Below, one piece after another: positions 26,705-35,296 of a stretch of DNA of 64,000 nt (position 1 is its first letter; the number at the start of each line of letters is the position of its first letter). A model generated the notes under the pieces. That model had not been told where the DNA came from. It saw only the letters and a program-made list of their open reading frames with translations, and made no database searches. The stretch is from NCBI GenBank assembly GCA_017416185.1, contig JAFQDF010000013.1, forward strand, positions 124,001 through 188,000, in the 5' to 3' direction. The DNA comes from Clostridia bacterium (GTDB lineage Bacteria > Bacillota > Clostridia > Oscillospirales > CAG-272). Made by a program: the position numbers and the translations under genes.

Positions 26705-26713
26705 AACGGCTCC

Positions 26714-27922
26714 TTAGTTTGCAACGTCGGTGCCGCTGTAGGAGGAGCCGCACTCAAAGCGTACAAGTCTTTCATCATAGAGGATGGCCGCAGCGTGAGC
26801 AGCCTTCCAGCCCACTGTAGAACGCTGATTAAGAGGATCGGCAGTACCTGCAGAGCCCTTACTCTTAACGATCATCTCCATAGCTCCGCCGGAAAGCTCT
26901 ACTCTGCCGTAAGCATCACGGCCGAAGAAGATACAGCCGTATACCGCACAGCCCTCCTTACCGCCCTCGCCGGGATAGATGGTGGTACCCGCCTCAACAA
27001 TGATCGCCTCGTCAAGAGTGATCTTGTTGGAGCCGGAGATACCCTCGATCTTATACTTCTCACCGTTGATGAGAATGTACCTGCCTACAAGGCTTTCATC
27101 AGCGGAGCCTACATCAACGTTATTGAGCTTACTTGAATTTGCCGTCTTTACTGTAAGGGTTCTCTGTTCACCTGCGAGGTTCTCACCGCAGAATATGGGA
27201 GCCTCGTTGGACTCGATAAAACGAACACCGTGGAGCTCACCTATCTCACCATTGAAAATCTCGGTAACCGATGCATACTTGTGTGCCTCGATCCAGCCAT
27301 CGGATTCACGAAGATCCTCGGATACGGAAGGATGGATGATACAGATATACTTACCGTTTATCTTTGGGGTCTTATTCTTCTTAAGCTTGGTCACAACCTT
27401 ATTCACCGCACTTGCAGTAAGCTTGGCATCAGAATCAAGTTCGTATCTAAATGAATATCCCTCGGGGAAGGATACGTTCTTACCCTTACAGAGCTCGTTA
27501 CGGGTAAGGGTATCAAGGGTAAGACCGGCCTGAGCACCGTGTTCCTCCGTACAGGAGAGGATAACATCGTCAACAGCGGTCATATCCAACATATCGGAAA
27601 CGGTGGTATAATCACCGTACTGCTCCACTTCAGCCTCCACGGTCTTCATGGTAAGAGTGTTACCGTCGGGAGTCACACCCTCCTCCAGAGGAGCGGTAGC
27701 CTTACCGAAGGTGTCAAACTTACGCCACTGGACCTTCTTGCCGTTACCCTCGGGAAGGGTCTGAACCTTACCGAACTGGTTAAAGAACAGCTCCTCCTTG
27801 GCGTTTTCAAGAAGCTCGGTATTATAATACTGCTGCATACCCTCTGTAAGGGTAGCAGTCTCGGTGGTCTGTGTATTGGCATCCGCAAATGCCTGAATAT
27901 CAAATTCTCTTGTGTTAATCAT
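26714..27922 (-). CDS. N4-gp56-family major capsid protein
   Basis: 402 residues; start ATG after GGAGGTAAAT. The segment from residue 28 on (EGMQQYYNTELLENAKEELF, then KKVQWRKFDTFGKATAPLEEG and QYGDYTTVSDMLDMTAVDD) is the signature of the N4-gp56 capsid family with HK97 fold. The N-terminus contains FDIQAF-ADAN around residues 7-16, which resembles the site cut by the cysteine protease Prp in ribosomal protein L27, and a Prp gene lies in the same operon. An insert near residues 235-310 may be a surface domain. Confidence 0.9.
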   Translation of the reverse strand: MINTREFDIQAFADANTQTTETATLTEGMQQYYNTELLENAKEELFFNQFGKVQTLPEGNGKKVQWRKFDTFGKATAPLEEGVTPDGNTLTMKTVEAEVEQYGDYTTVSDMLDMTAVDDVILSCTEEHGAQAGLTLDTLTRNELCKGKNVSFPEGYSFRYELDSDAKLTASAVNKVVTKLKKNKTPKINGKYICIIHPSVSEDLRESDGWIEAHKYASVTEIFNGEIGELHGVRFIESNEAPIFCGENLAGEQRTLTVKTANSSKLNNVDVGSADESLVGRYILINGEKYKIEGISGSNKITLDEAIIVEAGTTIYPGEGGKEGCAVYGCIFFGRDAYGRVELSGGAMEMIVKSKGSAGTADPLNQRSTVGWKAAHAAAILYDERLVRFECGSSYSGTDVAN

Positions 27923-28019
27923 ATTTACCTCCTATAATTGGTTTATATATAAACTTAATTCATATCGGGAGCTCCAAAAAGCTTGAATTCAGTAGCTCAC
28001 GATACAGTGGGTCTTGTCG

Positions 28020-28754
28020 CTACCAGAGAATCTTTTCTCCCCGGCGGACTCTCTTTTTTATTTCAGAACGCTGGGCTCTGGTCAGATTTTTGGGGTCCTG
28101 TGTTATCATTACGGTGGAACCACCGCTGACTGCATTTTCGGCAGGACGGCTTACCCTTGATGCCATTGATACAGCCAGACGCTCCTCGGCTGTAGCGGCT
28201 GCATACTGCATAGCCTCGGTAACAATGCGGTCGTGATATTTCATCTCATATGCACGGCGGGGATCCCCCTCTGCCGCCGCCATAAGCTTTACAAATACAG
28301 GGTCACGAAGCTCGGACAGGATATCAAACCCGGGATAAAGCTCTTTTGTCTGTTCCACTCTTGCAGCAAGCTCTTTTACACCCTCGACAACATGAGGAGG
28401 GAAGCCGGAAGTGCCCTCTGCCGCATTTTCCTTCTGTGAGAAAGCCTCACCTGCTTCAGCTTCGGCTGCACTCTTCTTTCCCTCAAGCTCTTCAATTATC
28501 TCAGAGGGCTCGTTTGCTTCTATGCCCATCCTCTGTGCCAAACCGTTAAGCGCATCGGTGATCTCTGTCAGTCTGCGCTTGTCCTCTGCGTGATTTTTGA
28601 GCCTTTGCTTTACAATAGACTCAACCTTTTCCTTGTATTCGTCACGGTAATCTCCCTCAATAAGCTCATCAAAGCTTATCTTTTCTGTCTTCTCCCCGGC
28701 GTCGGGAGTTTGTACGCTCTGTACCTCGCCCGTTATATTTTCAGCTTCCAACAT
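28020..28754 (-). CDS. Phage scaffolding protein
   Basis: 244 residues, highly charged and helical (EYKEKVESIVKQRLKNHAED, IIEELEGKKSAAEAEAGEAF), with a basic C-terminus (RSEIKKRVRRGEKILW) as in scaffolds that bind the capsid floor. It stands between protease and capsid genes, the usual place. RBS AAAGGAAAA. Confidence 0.8.
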   Translation of the reverse strand: MLEAENITGEVQSVQTPDAGEKTEKISFDELIEGDYRDEYKEKVESIVKQRLKNHAEDKRRLTEITDALNGLAQRMGIEANEPSEIIEELEGKKSAAEAEAGEAFSQKENAAEGTSGFPPHVVEGVKELAARVEQTKELYPGFDILSELRDPVFVKLMAAAEGDPRRAYEMKYHDRIVTEAMQYAAATAEERLAVSMASRVSRPAENAVSGGSTVMITQDPKNLTRAQRSEIKKRVRRGEKILW

Positions 28755-28832
28755 ATATGTTTTCCTTTCTTTTTCTGTAGAGCATCTCCACGGGGCTTAT
28801 GAGACACTTTTTACTACGATGTCTGTATTATA

Positions 28833-29108
28833 TCACACACAAACATCCGTTCGGTAGGGTACCACCCTGAGGTTTTTTGGAAATTTTTCAGAAATCATGA
28901 AAAGTCCCTGTAAAACAGCATCGTATAACCGTCTGTCATCCTTTACTCTTACAGTCTCCCCGGATATTTCACATCTACAGGCGTTTATGAGGGTATAGAC
29001 CAGTGTAGATACTCCTGCACAGACAATATCCTGACCGTAAGGGGCGTAATCTGCGTGACCCATAAGGGTAAGACTAAGGTTATCGCTGTCATAAAATGCC
29101 TCTATCAC
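28833..29108 (-). CDS. Prp-type cysteine protease in the phage head operon
   Basis: 91 residues. GHADY with His18 and CAGVSTLV with Cys30 form the catalytic pair of the Prp (YsxB) family, which removes the N-terminal extension of ribosomal protein L27 in Firmicutes and also processes phage 80-alpha head proteins. Here the gene overlaps the portal gene by 4 bp, so it is most likely the phage's own prohead protease. Confidence 0.88.
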   Translation of the reverse strand: MIEAFYDSDNLSLTLMGHADYAPYGQDIVCAGVSTLVYTLINACRCEISGETVRVKDDRRLYDAVLQGLFMISEKFPKNLRVVPYRTDVCV

Positions 29109-30781
29109 GGCATCACACTTTCTGCGGCAGTCGGCATAGACAGACTTACCTTACCGCCTGTAGGAGGATCAGATACAGCTATACTGCCCGCCCTTTCGGA
29201 TATACGCTGCATCACAGATTCCTTTCTTGAAAAATCCATCATTTCAAGACACCCAAGAGCTGCATCCGCCCTTGCGGGCTCAAAAAATCCGAGATTGTAG
29301 AACTGAAGCGCCAGCTCGTTCTGAGACATCTTGGAATAGGGATTGGCACGCTGAGCGGAAACATCTATATCAAAGACAGGAGTACGCATACCCATATCAA
29401 TACCGAAGTAATCTCCCTGAGTGCGGGGACACAGACCCTTGTTTGAATATGAGGTAAAGGATATCCTGCCCATATCACCGATAATACGAAATTGTCTGGG
29501 AATGGTGTAGAACTGACGGATAAGCTCGATGCATTGAAGTATCATCTGCTTATATGCCATGTACGAGCCACGGTTAGAATCTCTTGACATCTTTCCCCCT
29601 GCCTCCTGCATTGCGGCAATGGCAGATGCAGCCGTAACCCCGGAGGAGGTACCGCCGTTGGTGGCATCACGGTTACCCGAGGTCTCCTTCAACTCGTCTA
29701 TTTTGTTATTGAGTATGGAAACATATATGGGATTAACGGGATTAACGTCTATCTGGAGTATAGAATCTCTGCCGAGATTTCCGTTGGTATGTACAAAATC
29801 CTTTGTCCAGTCGGCAAATTCCTCCTCGTTTACAGCACCGTCACCGCGTATAAAGTATCTGGGCTTTGCGGCAAGCATTGCATTGTTGATAATAGAATGA
29901 TTAAGAAGGTCTATCTGGGTCTGGGCATCCTTGCCTATATCGATATATCCGTAGCCGCAGGGAGTACCCTCTATAGAGAAAAGGTTGTCAAACACAAAGG
30001 GGTAAAGCCCGTGCTCATACCAACCGTAAGGGTAGCTTGCAGGGTCGTTTTCGGTAGAAAAAAGCAGGGTATTGCCTGTAAATTTACAGAAATGAAGCAG
30101 ACCTCCCTTGCGGTAATACCAATCCACCACCATAGCCTTGTCGGTAGTATCAACGTTATCGTCATAGCGGTATTTGGTAATATCGATATCCGTAGAGCCT
30201 ATCTCTTCATCGCTCAGTCCGTACTCGTTTTTCAACTCCTCGCGATCACGCAATGTAACGTAGAAAAGGTTCTTTGAGTCCTGAATATCGTTTATACCGC
30301 TCTCCCAGAAAAGGGACAGCACGTCCACCTTGCGGATACTGATATCCCCCAGTCCCTGATTCTTTGTCTGATCCCAGAATATTCCGTATACTCCGGTACC
30401 CTGCTTGAGCTTGTACCACTGAAGCTCGGAATATACCCTTTCAAACTCATTCTGCTCAAGAACCACCGGAATAATGGAGGACAGCTTTTTTGCTTCCTCA
30501 ACATCGTCCTCGCTTCTGGGGAGAAGATTGGGCTCGGGAAAGGCATCCATAGCATCCGCATGCTTGGATACGACAACGTTCCAAAGCCAGGCTGAGGCGG
30601 GCTTATATTCGTTTTTATCAGAACGTAGCTGCTCCCAATGTCTCAGCTTCCACCAGTCCTCATTGGCAACAAGCTTTTTTTCAAGATTGGCCTTATCGCT
30701 CTTATACCGCATAAGAGTCTGTCTGGCTCTTATGATTTCGTCCTTGCCGATGGGAACAAGGACCTCCTTTTTATTTTTCAT
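29105..30781 (-). CDS. Phage portal protein
   Basis: 558 residues with helical clip/wing pattern and the region DIGKDAQTQIDLLNHSIINNAML followed by a long helix near the C-terminal half. The segment ATNGGTSSGVTAASAIAAMQEAGGK (about 375-400) is typical of podovirus-like portals. AAGGAGAG precedes the ATG, and both ends overlap neighbours by 4 bp. Confidence 0.85.
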   Translation of the reverse strand: MKNKKEVLVPIGKDEIIRARQTLMRYKSDKANLEKKLVANEDWWKLRHWEQLRSDKNEYKPASAWLWNVVVSKHADAMDAFPEPNLLPRSEDDVEEAKKLSSIIPVVLEQNEFERVYSELQWYKLKQGTGVYGIFWDQTKNQGLGDISIRKVDVLSLFWESGINDIQDSKNLFYVTLRDREELKNEYGLSDEEIGSTDIDITKYRYDDNVDTTDKAMVVDWYYRKGGLLHFCKFTGNTLLFSTENDPASYPYGWYEHGLYPFVFDNLFSIEGTPCGYGYIDIGKDAQTQIDLLNHSIINNAMLAAKPRYFIRGDGAVNEEEFADWTKDFVHTNGNLGRDSILQIDVNPVNPIYVSILNNKIDELKETSGNRDATNGGTSSGVTAASAIAAMQEAGGKMSRDSNRGSYMAYKQMILQCIELIRQFYTIPRQFRIIGDMGRISFTSYSNKGLCPRTQGDYFGIDMGMRTPVFDIDVSAQRANPYSKMSQNELALQFYNLGFFEPARADAALGCLEMMDFSRKESVMQRISERAGSIAVSDPPTGGKVSLSMPTAAESVMP

Positions 30782-32166
30782 ATATCTACTCTCCTTATAT
30801 TTGAATATTTGATTTTAGGATTCATATTCAGGGGATCATCGGCAGGAAGGGATACGGTTTCGGACAGCTTAGGAGTAATAGGCCTGGTCATGCAGAAATA
30901 TCTTGCCTCATCTGCCACGTGATCCTCGAGAGATGTATCAAGATCCTCGGGATCATTCTGACTGAAGGTAAGCTGCGGTATGGTACGGATAAATGCCTTA
31001 CAATTATCAAAAACATACATCATAGGGTATCCGTTCTCGTCAAAGCTCAGTCTGTAATGCAGCTGCATCCAGCCGGGGATACGCTTGTTGTCTCCCGGGG
31101 TGAACCATATTCCCATTTTCGCTCCCGCATCGGCGATACTGTCTCCGCGGGAGGTATCCCATATAGAGGGGTCGGCAACACCCTGAATGCTTCTGCCCTT
31201 AAGCTGGGGATGCTCTCTTTCTATCCTTGCCATCTCGGAAAACTGTCTTTCAGGAGTCCAGCGAACACCCTCGTTGGGATTAGCGGTACAGCCGTACAGC
31301 TCGAGGATACGGTATATAACACCGTCATAGTCCACCGCCCACCAGCCCACTGAAAAGGGCTTGTTATACCCGAAGTCATAGGAACGGTAAATGCTCCATC
31401 CCCTTGGAATATCAAAGGAAGGTATAACGTGGGTAAAGCGTCTGTCGGAATATCCTTCAGGATTGTCAATGAAGTCCTCAAAAAACTGCCCCTCAAAGAT
31501 ATTCCAGTTACCGTACCGCCAGGCGTCCCTTAATTTCGGCGGCAAGGATTCAAGCTGTCGTATATATTCGGGGTCTGCCTCCATAAGAGCAGTATTATCG
31601 GTAACAAGGGACTGAATAAAGGCATAATCGGCGGGGTTCTCTCCCTCGTTATATCTGCGGTCTATAAACAACCTTTTGATATAGGAATGTCCCTTTCCTC
31701 CGGGGTTACAGGTATAGTAGACCCTCTTGGGATAATCATTCACCGCACGCACACAGGCAACAATAGCTCGCATCTGATATTCCGAGAGCTGCGTTGCCTC
31801 GTCGAGAAATATCACATCATATTCCACACCCTGAAGCCTGTCAAGGTCCTTATCCGAGGCACAGTAGGAGAAGCTTACCGTAGATCCGTTAGGAAAGCTC
31901 ATTATCTTTTCTTTATCACTGTATCTGACTATTCCGAAAAGCTCGCGGCGCAGGATATTTATATGGTTGTTATACAGCTCTGGATAGGTACGTCGGACTA
32001 TAAGTATTCGTATACCGGGATACCTCATACACATAAGCTTTGCTTTTGCCCTCACAGCCCAGCTCTTTCCACCGCCACGGGCACCGCCGAAGGCTATATG
32101 ACGGTTATGCTGTTTCATAAACAAAAGCTGCTTTTCGTTGGGAGTTCCTATTATCATCTCTCTCAT
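30778..32166 (-). CDS. Phage terminase large subunit
   Basis: 462 residues. ATPase Walker A GGARGGGKS at 27-35 and Walker B VIFLDEA at 118-124; the nuclease domain follows, with acidic residues in RSYDFGYNKPF and VADPSIW. The DNA-packaging motor and headful/cos nuclease. It overlaps the small upstream gene and the portal gene by 4 bp each. Confidence 0.93.
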   Translation of the reverse strand: MREMIIGTPNEKQLLFMKQHNRHIAFGGARGGGKSWAVRAKAKLMCMRYPGIRILIVRRTYPELYNNHINILRRELFGIVRYSDKEKIMSFPNGSTVSFSYCASDKDLDRLQGVEYDVIFLDEATQLSEYQMRAIVACVRAVNDYPKRVYYTCNPGGKGHSYIKRLFIDRRYNEGENPADYAFIQSLVTDNTALMEADPEYIRQLESLPPKLRDAWRYGNWNIFEGQFFEDFIDNPEGYSDRRFTHVIPSFDIPRGWSIYRSYDFGYNKPFSVGWWAVDYDGVIYRILELYGCTANPNEGVRWTPERQFSEMARIEREHPQLKGRSIQGVADPSIWDTSRGDSIADAGAKMGIWFTPGDNKRIPGWMQLHYRLSFDENGYPMMYVFDNCKAFIRTIPQLTFSQNDPEDLDTSLEDHVADEARYFCMTRPITPKLSETVSLPADDPLNMNPKIKYSNIRRVDI

Positions 32167-32477
32167 TCGGCAAGCTCCTTTATCTCTTCGGACAGAACCA
32201 CCGTGATCCCCTCGTCCTCAGCCTCCCCGTCATTTTCCCGCAGCTCCTTTATGACTGCTGCAATGACCTTTAATGAGGAAGTATCCACTCTGCCTTTCAC
32301 TATACTTATCTCCTGCGTCTCAACCACCCTCTCACTCACAGGTTTTTTACCCTCGTCATCATATTCCACGTTTTTTTCCTTGATATGAGTGGTAGCAGTA
32401 TAGCTGTCAAGCTCGTCTATTGCTCTGTCTATTTTCTCTATCAGCTTAAGTGTCAAAGCCTCGATCTTTTCCTCCAT
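32163..32477 (-). CDS. Terminase small subunit candidate, 104 aa
   Basis: The start is the ATG at 32475-32477 after GGAGGTGATCG; an upstream start would lack an RBS. It is a helical, acidic protein with a long first helix (EKIEALTLKLIEKIDRAIDEL), a variable middle and a C-terminal VDTSSLKVIAAVIKELREN segment. The last pattern recurs in short proteins before terminase genes in Clostridial prophages. DNA binding is not visible, so the TerS role rests on position. Confidence 0.62.
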   Translation of the reverse strand: MEEKIEALTLKLIEKIDRAIDELDSYTATTHIKEKNVEYDDEGKKPVSERVVETQEISIVKGRVDTSSLKVIAAVIKELRENDGEAEDEGITVVLSEEIKELAE

Positions 32478-32597
32478 TCGATCACCTCCGTATATATCAT
32501 AACAGAACATATGTACGGATTTAAAGGGTACCACCCCCGGAAATTTTCAATTTTCCTGACTTTTTTCAGCTGAATTTGTCAAAGCGCACTTTCAAAC

Positions 32598-32626
32598 TTG
32601 ACATTGCATTTTTATTATGTTATAAT
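32598..32626 (+). promoter_or_regulatory. Consensus promoter upstream of the tRNA-Pro region
   Basis: TTGACA, 17-bp spacer, TATAAT. The predicted transcript starts near 32633 and would run through about 360 nt of tRNA-like fragments before the intact tRNA-Pro. Confidence 0.85.
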
Positions 32627-32640
32627 ATTACCCGCTAACA

Positions 32641-32669
32641 TCGAGACGGGGAGACCCCGTGGGCAAACT
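32641..32669 (+). repeat. tRNA-Pro-like fragment unit A
   Basis: TCGAG followed by the hairpin ACGGGG-aga-CCCCGT and GGGCAAACT. The layout parallels unit B. Confidence 0.5.
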
Positions 32670-32723
32670 GCGTAGTTTAGCGTAGACGTTTATTCGTCAC
32701 ATTATATAAAGTATTTCTTATTT

Positions 32724-32760
32724 TCGAGGTGTAGCGGCGGGGAGCCCCCGCAGGCAAACT
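32724..32760 (+). repeat. tRNA-Pro 5'-fragment unit B
   Basis: TCGAGGTGTAGCG matches the tRNA-Pro 5' end, then GCGGGG-agc-CCCCGC and AGGCAAACT. Confidence 0.65.
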
Positions 32761-32815
32761 ATTTTGTTTATTGAAACTTGAAGTTTGTTGTCCTACCTTT
32801 AATTCAATAAAATAT

Positions 32816-32964
32816 CGAGGTGTAGCGCAGTTGGGGACGATCCCGAGCGCCGACAGTGTCGGATTCAGCGAGGGTGAGGAGTGGCAGCAACACAGCGATT
32901 GCAGAGCAAACAACGGCTTGCGATAGCAGAGCTGATGTTGCAACAGGGAGCGCGCCAGTTTCGG
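32816..32964 (+). pseudogene. Interrupted tRNA-Pro copy (unit C)
   Basis: Positions 32816-32834 equal the first 19 bases of the intact tRNA, and 32949-32964 (AGCGCGCCAGTTTCGG) equal its D-stem/anticodon part. Between them is a 114-bp insert located exactly in the D-loop. The 3' half is missing. Confidence 0.75.
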
Positions 32965-32993
32965 CGGCTACCACAAAACAAATAACAAAAAAT

Positions 32994-33069
32994 CGAGGTG
33001 TAGCGCAGTTGGTAGCGCGCCAGTTTCGGGTACTGGAGGCCTGGAGTTCGAATCTCCACACTTCGACCA
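32994..33069 (+). tRNA. tRNA-Pro(CGG)
   Basis: 76 nt with encoded CCA (33067-33069). Acceptor CGAGGTG pairs with CACTTCG (one G-U). D arm GCGC-AGTTGGTA-GCGC; anticodon stem CCAGT/ACTGG with loop TTCGGGT, anticodon CGG at 33027-33029; T arm TGGAG-TTCGAAT-CTCCA. A terminator follows at once. Confidence 0.95.
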
Positions 33070-33070
33070 A

Positions 33071-33100
33071 AAAATCCTGAGCTACAGCTCAGGATTTTTT
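33071..33100 (+). terminator. Terminator after tRNA-Pro
   Basis: AATCCTGAGC-taca-GCTCAGGATT followed by TTTT. Confidence 0.9.
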
Positions 33101-33108
33101 ATTTTATG

Positions 33109-33137
33109 TTGACTACACAGAAAAAAAGTGATAAAAT
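33109..33137 (+). promoter_or_regulatory. Promoter of glnA
   Basis: TTGACT, 17-bp spacer, TAAAAT, about 35 bp before the ATG. No clear GlnR-type palindrome seen. Confidence 0.65.
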
Positions 33138-33170
33138 AATTATAACTTTATTAATATCAGGAGAACGATT

Positions 33171-34595
33171 ATGGCAAAGAGCATTCAGGACATACTCAAT
33201 ATTATCAAAGAAAAAGACATCAAGATGGTAGACTTCAAGATGGTTGACATCAACGGTCAGTACCGTCACGTTACTATCCCCGCAGAGAATTTCTCCGAGG
33301 ACACCATGAAATCGGGTATTGGCTTTGACGCATCCAACTACGGATACGCCGTTGTTGAAAAGAGCGATATGGTATTTATCCCCGACCCCGACACCGCAGT
33401 TATCGACCCCTTCTGCTCTATCCCCACCCTGTCGATGACAGGTAATGCGATGGTTATTGCTTCCCCCGAAAACAAGCCTCTGGCTCAGTATCCCCGTAAC
33501 ATCATCCGTGCTGCCGTTGACTATATGAAGAAGTCGGGTGTTGCAGATGAAATGAAGATCCTTCCCGAGTTTGAGTTCTACCTCTTTGACGACGTTGCCT
33601 GGGAGGTAAGCGGCAGACAGATCGCAGCTTCGGTTGACGCAGTTCAGTCCTACTGGAACAGCGCAGTTGAGGGTAAGGGCGTCGTAGTTCCCAAGCAGAA
33701 GAACTATCATATTGCAAAGCCCTTTGATATCTCCTACGAGTGCCGCTCCGAGATGTGTATGCTTATGAAGGATATGGGCATTGAGATAAACTACCATCAT
33801 CCCGAGGTTGCAGCCTCCGGTCAGTTTGAGATAGAGCCTCAGCTGGGCGAGGTAGTTCATATGGCAGATGCCACGATGATGATAAAATATATCATCCACA
33901 ACACCGCTCTCAAATACGGCAAGTCCGCAACCTTTATGCCCAAGCCCATCTACGGCGAAGCAGGCAGCGGTATGCACGTTCATATGATCCTCTTTAAGGA
34001 CGGACAGCCCGTATTCTCTGATGATAACGGTTACTCTAACTTAAGCGAAACTGCTCACTACTTTATGGGCGGTCTTCTCAAGCATATCGGTTCTCTCTGC
34101 GCTCTGACCAACCCCAGCACCAACTCCTTCAAGAGATTGGTTCCCGGCTTCGAGGCTCCCGTAACAGTTGGTTACGCTACCTCCAACAGAAGTGCAGTTA
34201 TCCGTATTCCCGCTTATGCAAAGTCTCCCGACAAGCGCCGCTTTGAGCTCCGCAACCCCGATGCTACCTGTAACCCCTATTTCTGTTATGCGGCTATCCT
34301 TATGGCAGGTCTTGACGGTGTTAAGAACAAGATAGATCCTCACGCAAACGGCTGGGGTCCGTATGATATGAACCTCTATCACTTAAGTGACGAGGAAAAG
34401 GCTAAGCTCAGCCATCTTCCCACCTCTCTTGACGAGGCTCTCAACTGCCTTGAGGCTGACCACGATTACCTCACAGAGGGCGGTGTATTCCCTGAAGAAT
34501 TACTCAAGAATTTCATCGCTGCAAAGAGAGCAGAATGTGCAGAGCTTGCCAAGATCCCTAATCCCGCTGAGTTCGATAAATATTACAACCTGTAA
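33171..34595 (+). CDS. glnA: Glutamine synthetase type I
   Basis: 474 residues. Beta-grasp N-domain (MVDFKMVDINGQYRHVTIP), then the catalytic domain with PEFEFYLF metal-binding Glu residues, GSGMHVHM, NSFKRLVPGFEAPV and the RNPDATCNPYFCYAA region. The loop corresponding to the adenylylation site reads DMNLYHLSDEE and keeps a Tyr; no adenylyltransferase gene is nearby. Makes glutamine from glutamate and ammonia. The stop TAA overlaps the start of the next gene (TAATG). Confidence 0.96.
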   Translation: MAKSIQDILNIIKEKDIKMVDFKMVDINGQYRHVTIPAENFSEDTMKSGIGFDASNYGYAVVEKSDMVFIPDPDTAVIDPFCSIPTLSMTGNAMVIASPENKPLAQYPRNIIRAAVDYMKKSGVADEMKILPEFEFYLFDDVAWEVSGRQIAASVDAVQSYWNSAVEGKGVVVPKQKNYHIAKPFDISYECRSEMCMLMKDMGIEINYHHPEVAASGQFEIEPQLGEVVHMADATMMIKYIIHNTALKYGKSATFMPKPIYGEAGSGMHVHMILFKDGQPVFSDDNGYSNLSETAHYFMGGLLKHIGSLCALTNPSTNSFKRLVPGFEAPVTVGYATSNRSAVIRIPAYAKSPDKRRFELRNPDATCNPYFCYAAILMAGLDGVKNKIDPHANGWGPYDMNLYHLSDEEKAKLSHLPTSLDEALNCLEADHDYLTEGGVFPEELLKNFIAAKRAECAELAKIPNPAEFDKYYNL

Positions 34596-35296
34596 TGAAT
34601 ATAAGATTTCTGGGCACCGGTTTCGGTGCCCCTTATAAAAACAGGCATCAACAAAGCATACTCATAGAGGTAGGAGATTATTCCTACCTCTTTGATGCAG
34701 GTGCGCCCGTTTGTGACATTCTTTCCTTTGCGGAGTATGATATGTCCCGCATTAAGACCGTCTTTATAAGCCACCTCCACGGCGACCATATGAACGGACT
34801 TAACGATATGATAAATTTAGCAGAGTTTTTTAACATCAGGTGTGACGTTTACCTCTCTGAAGAAAGAGGGATCAAGGCTTTTCGCGATTACACCTATATG
34901 CAGTTGGGACGTGACAGCGACCGTGTTGATTTCAAGCTTATAAGCGAAGGGCTTTTTTATGACGACGGTATAATAAAAGTCACCGCTTATCAGAACGGCC
35001 ATATGAAGGGTCTTCCCTCCTACAGCTTTCTTATAGAAGCCGAGGGTAAGCGTATCTATATCACAAACGATCTTTCGCCCGAGCTTTGCGACCTTCCCGA
35101 TATTTCGCCCGATATGCTGATTATCGAAGCTGCTCACTTTGAAGCAGAAACCGTAATTTCAAAGTGCAATCAGTTAAAGGTTGATAAGGTGGCATTCGTA
35201 CACGTTATGCCCCCCGAAAAGTATGACGACTTAAAAAAATGCAATACCAATTTTATTCCCTTATATCCCAATGACGGAGAGGAATATGTAATATGA
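34595..35296 (+). CDS. Metallo-beta-lactamase-fold hydrolase 1
   Basis: 233 residues; HLHGDH metal motif near residue 60, with later His and Asp ligands (NGHMKG, ITNDLS). An RNase Z/PhnP-like single-domain MBL protein. The start overlaps the glnA stop by one base, so translation is probably coupled. The substrate is unknown. Confidence 0.85.
   Translation: MNIRFLGTGFGAPYKNRHQQSILIEVGDYSYLFDAGAPVCDILSFAEYDMSRIKTVFISHLHGDHMNGLNDMINLAEFFNIRCDVYLSEERGIKAFRDYTYMQLGRDSDRVDFKLISEGLFYDDGIIKVTAYQNGHMKGLPSYSFLIEAEGKRIYITNDLSPELCDLPDISPDMLIIEAAHFEAETVISKCNQLKVDKVAFVHVMPPEKYDDLKKCNTNFIPLYPNDGEEYVI

Noticed and set aside
32994-33069. tRNA-Pro 3' end as attachment site of the phage island
   Set aside because: The island lies on the 5' side of the tRNA, I saw no second copy of the tRNA 3' end near 23.2 kb, and no integrase is present.
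33099-33983. 294-codon open frame opposite glnA
   Set aside because: It lies fully antisense to a clear glutamine synthetase, has no RBS and a Cys/His/Val-rich composition typical of a mirrored frame.
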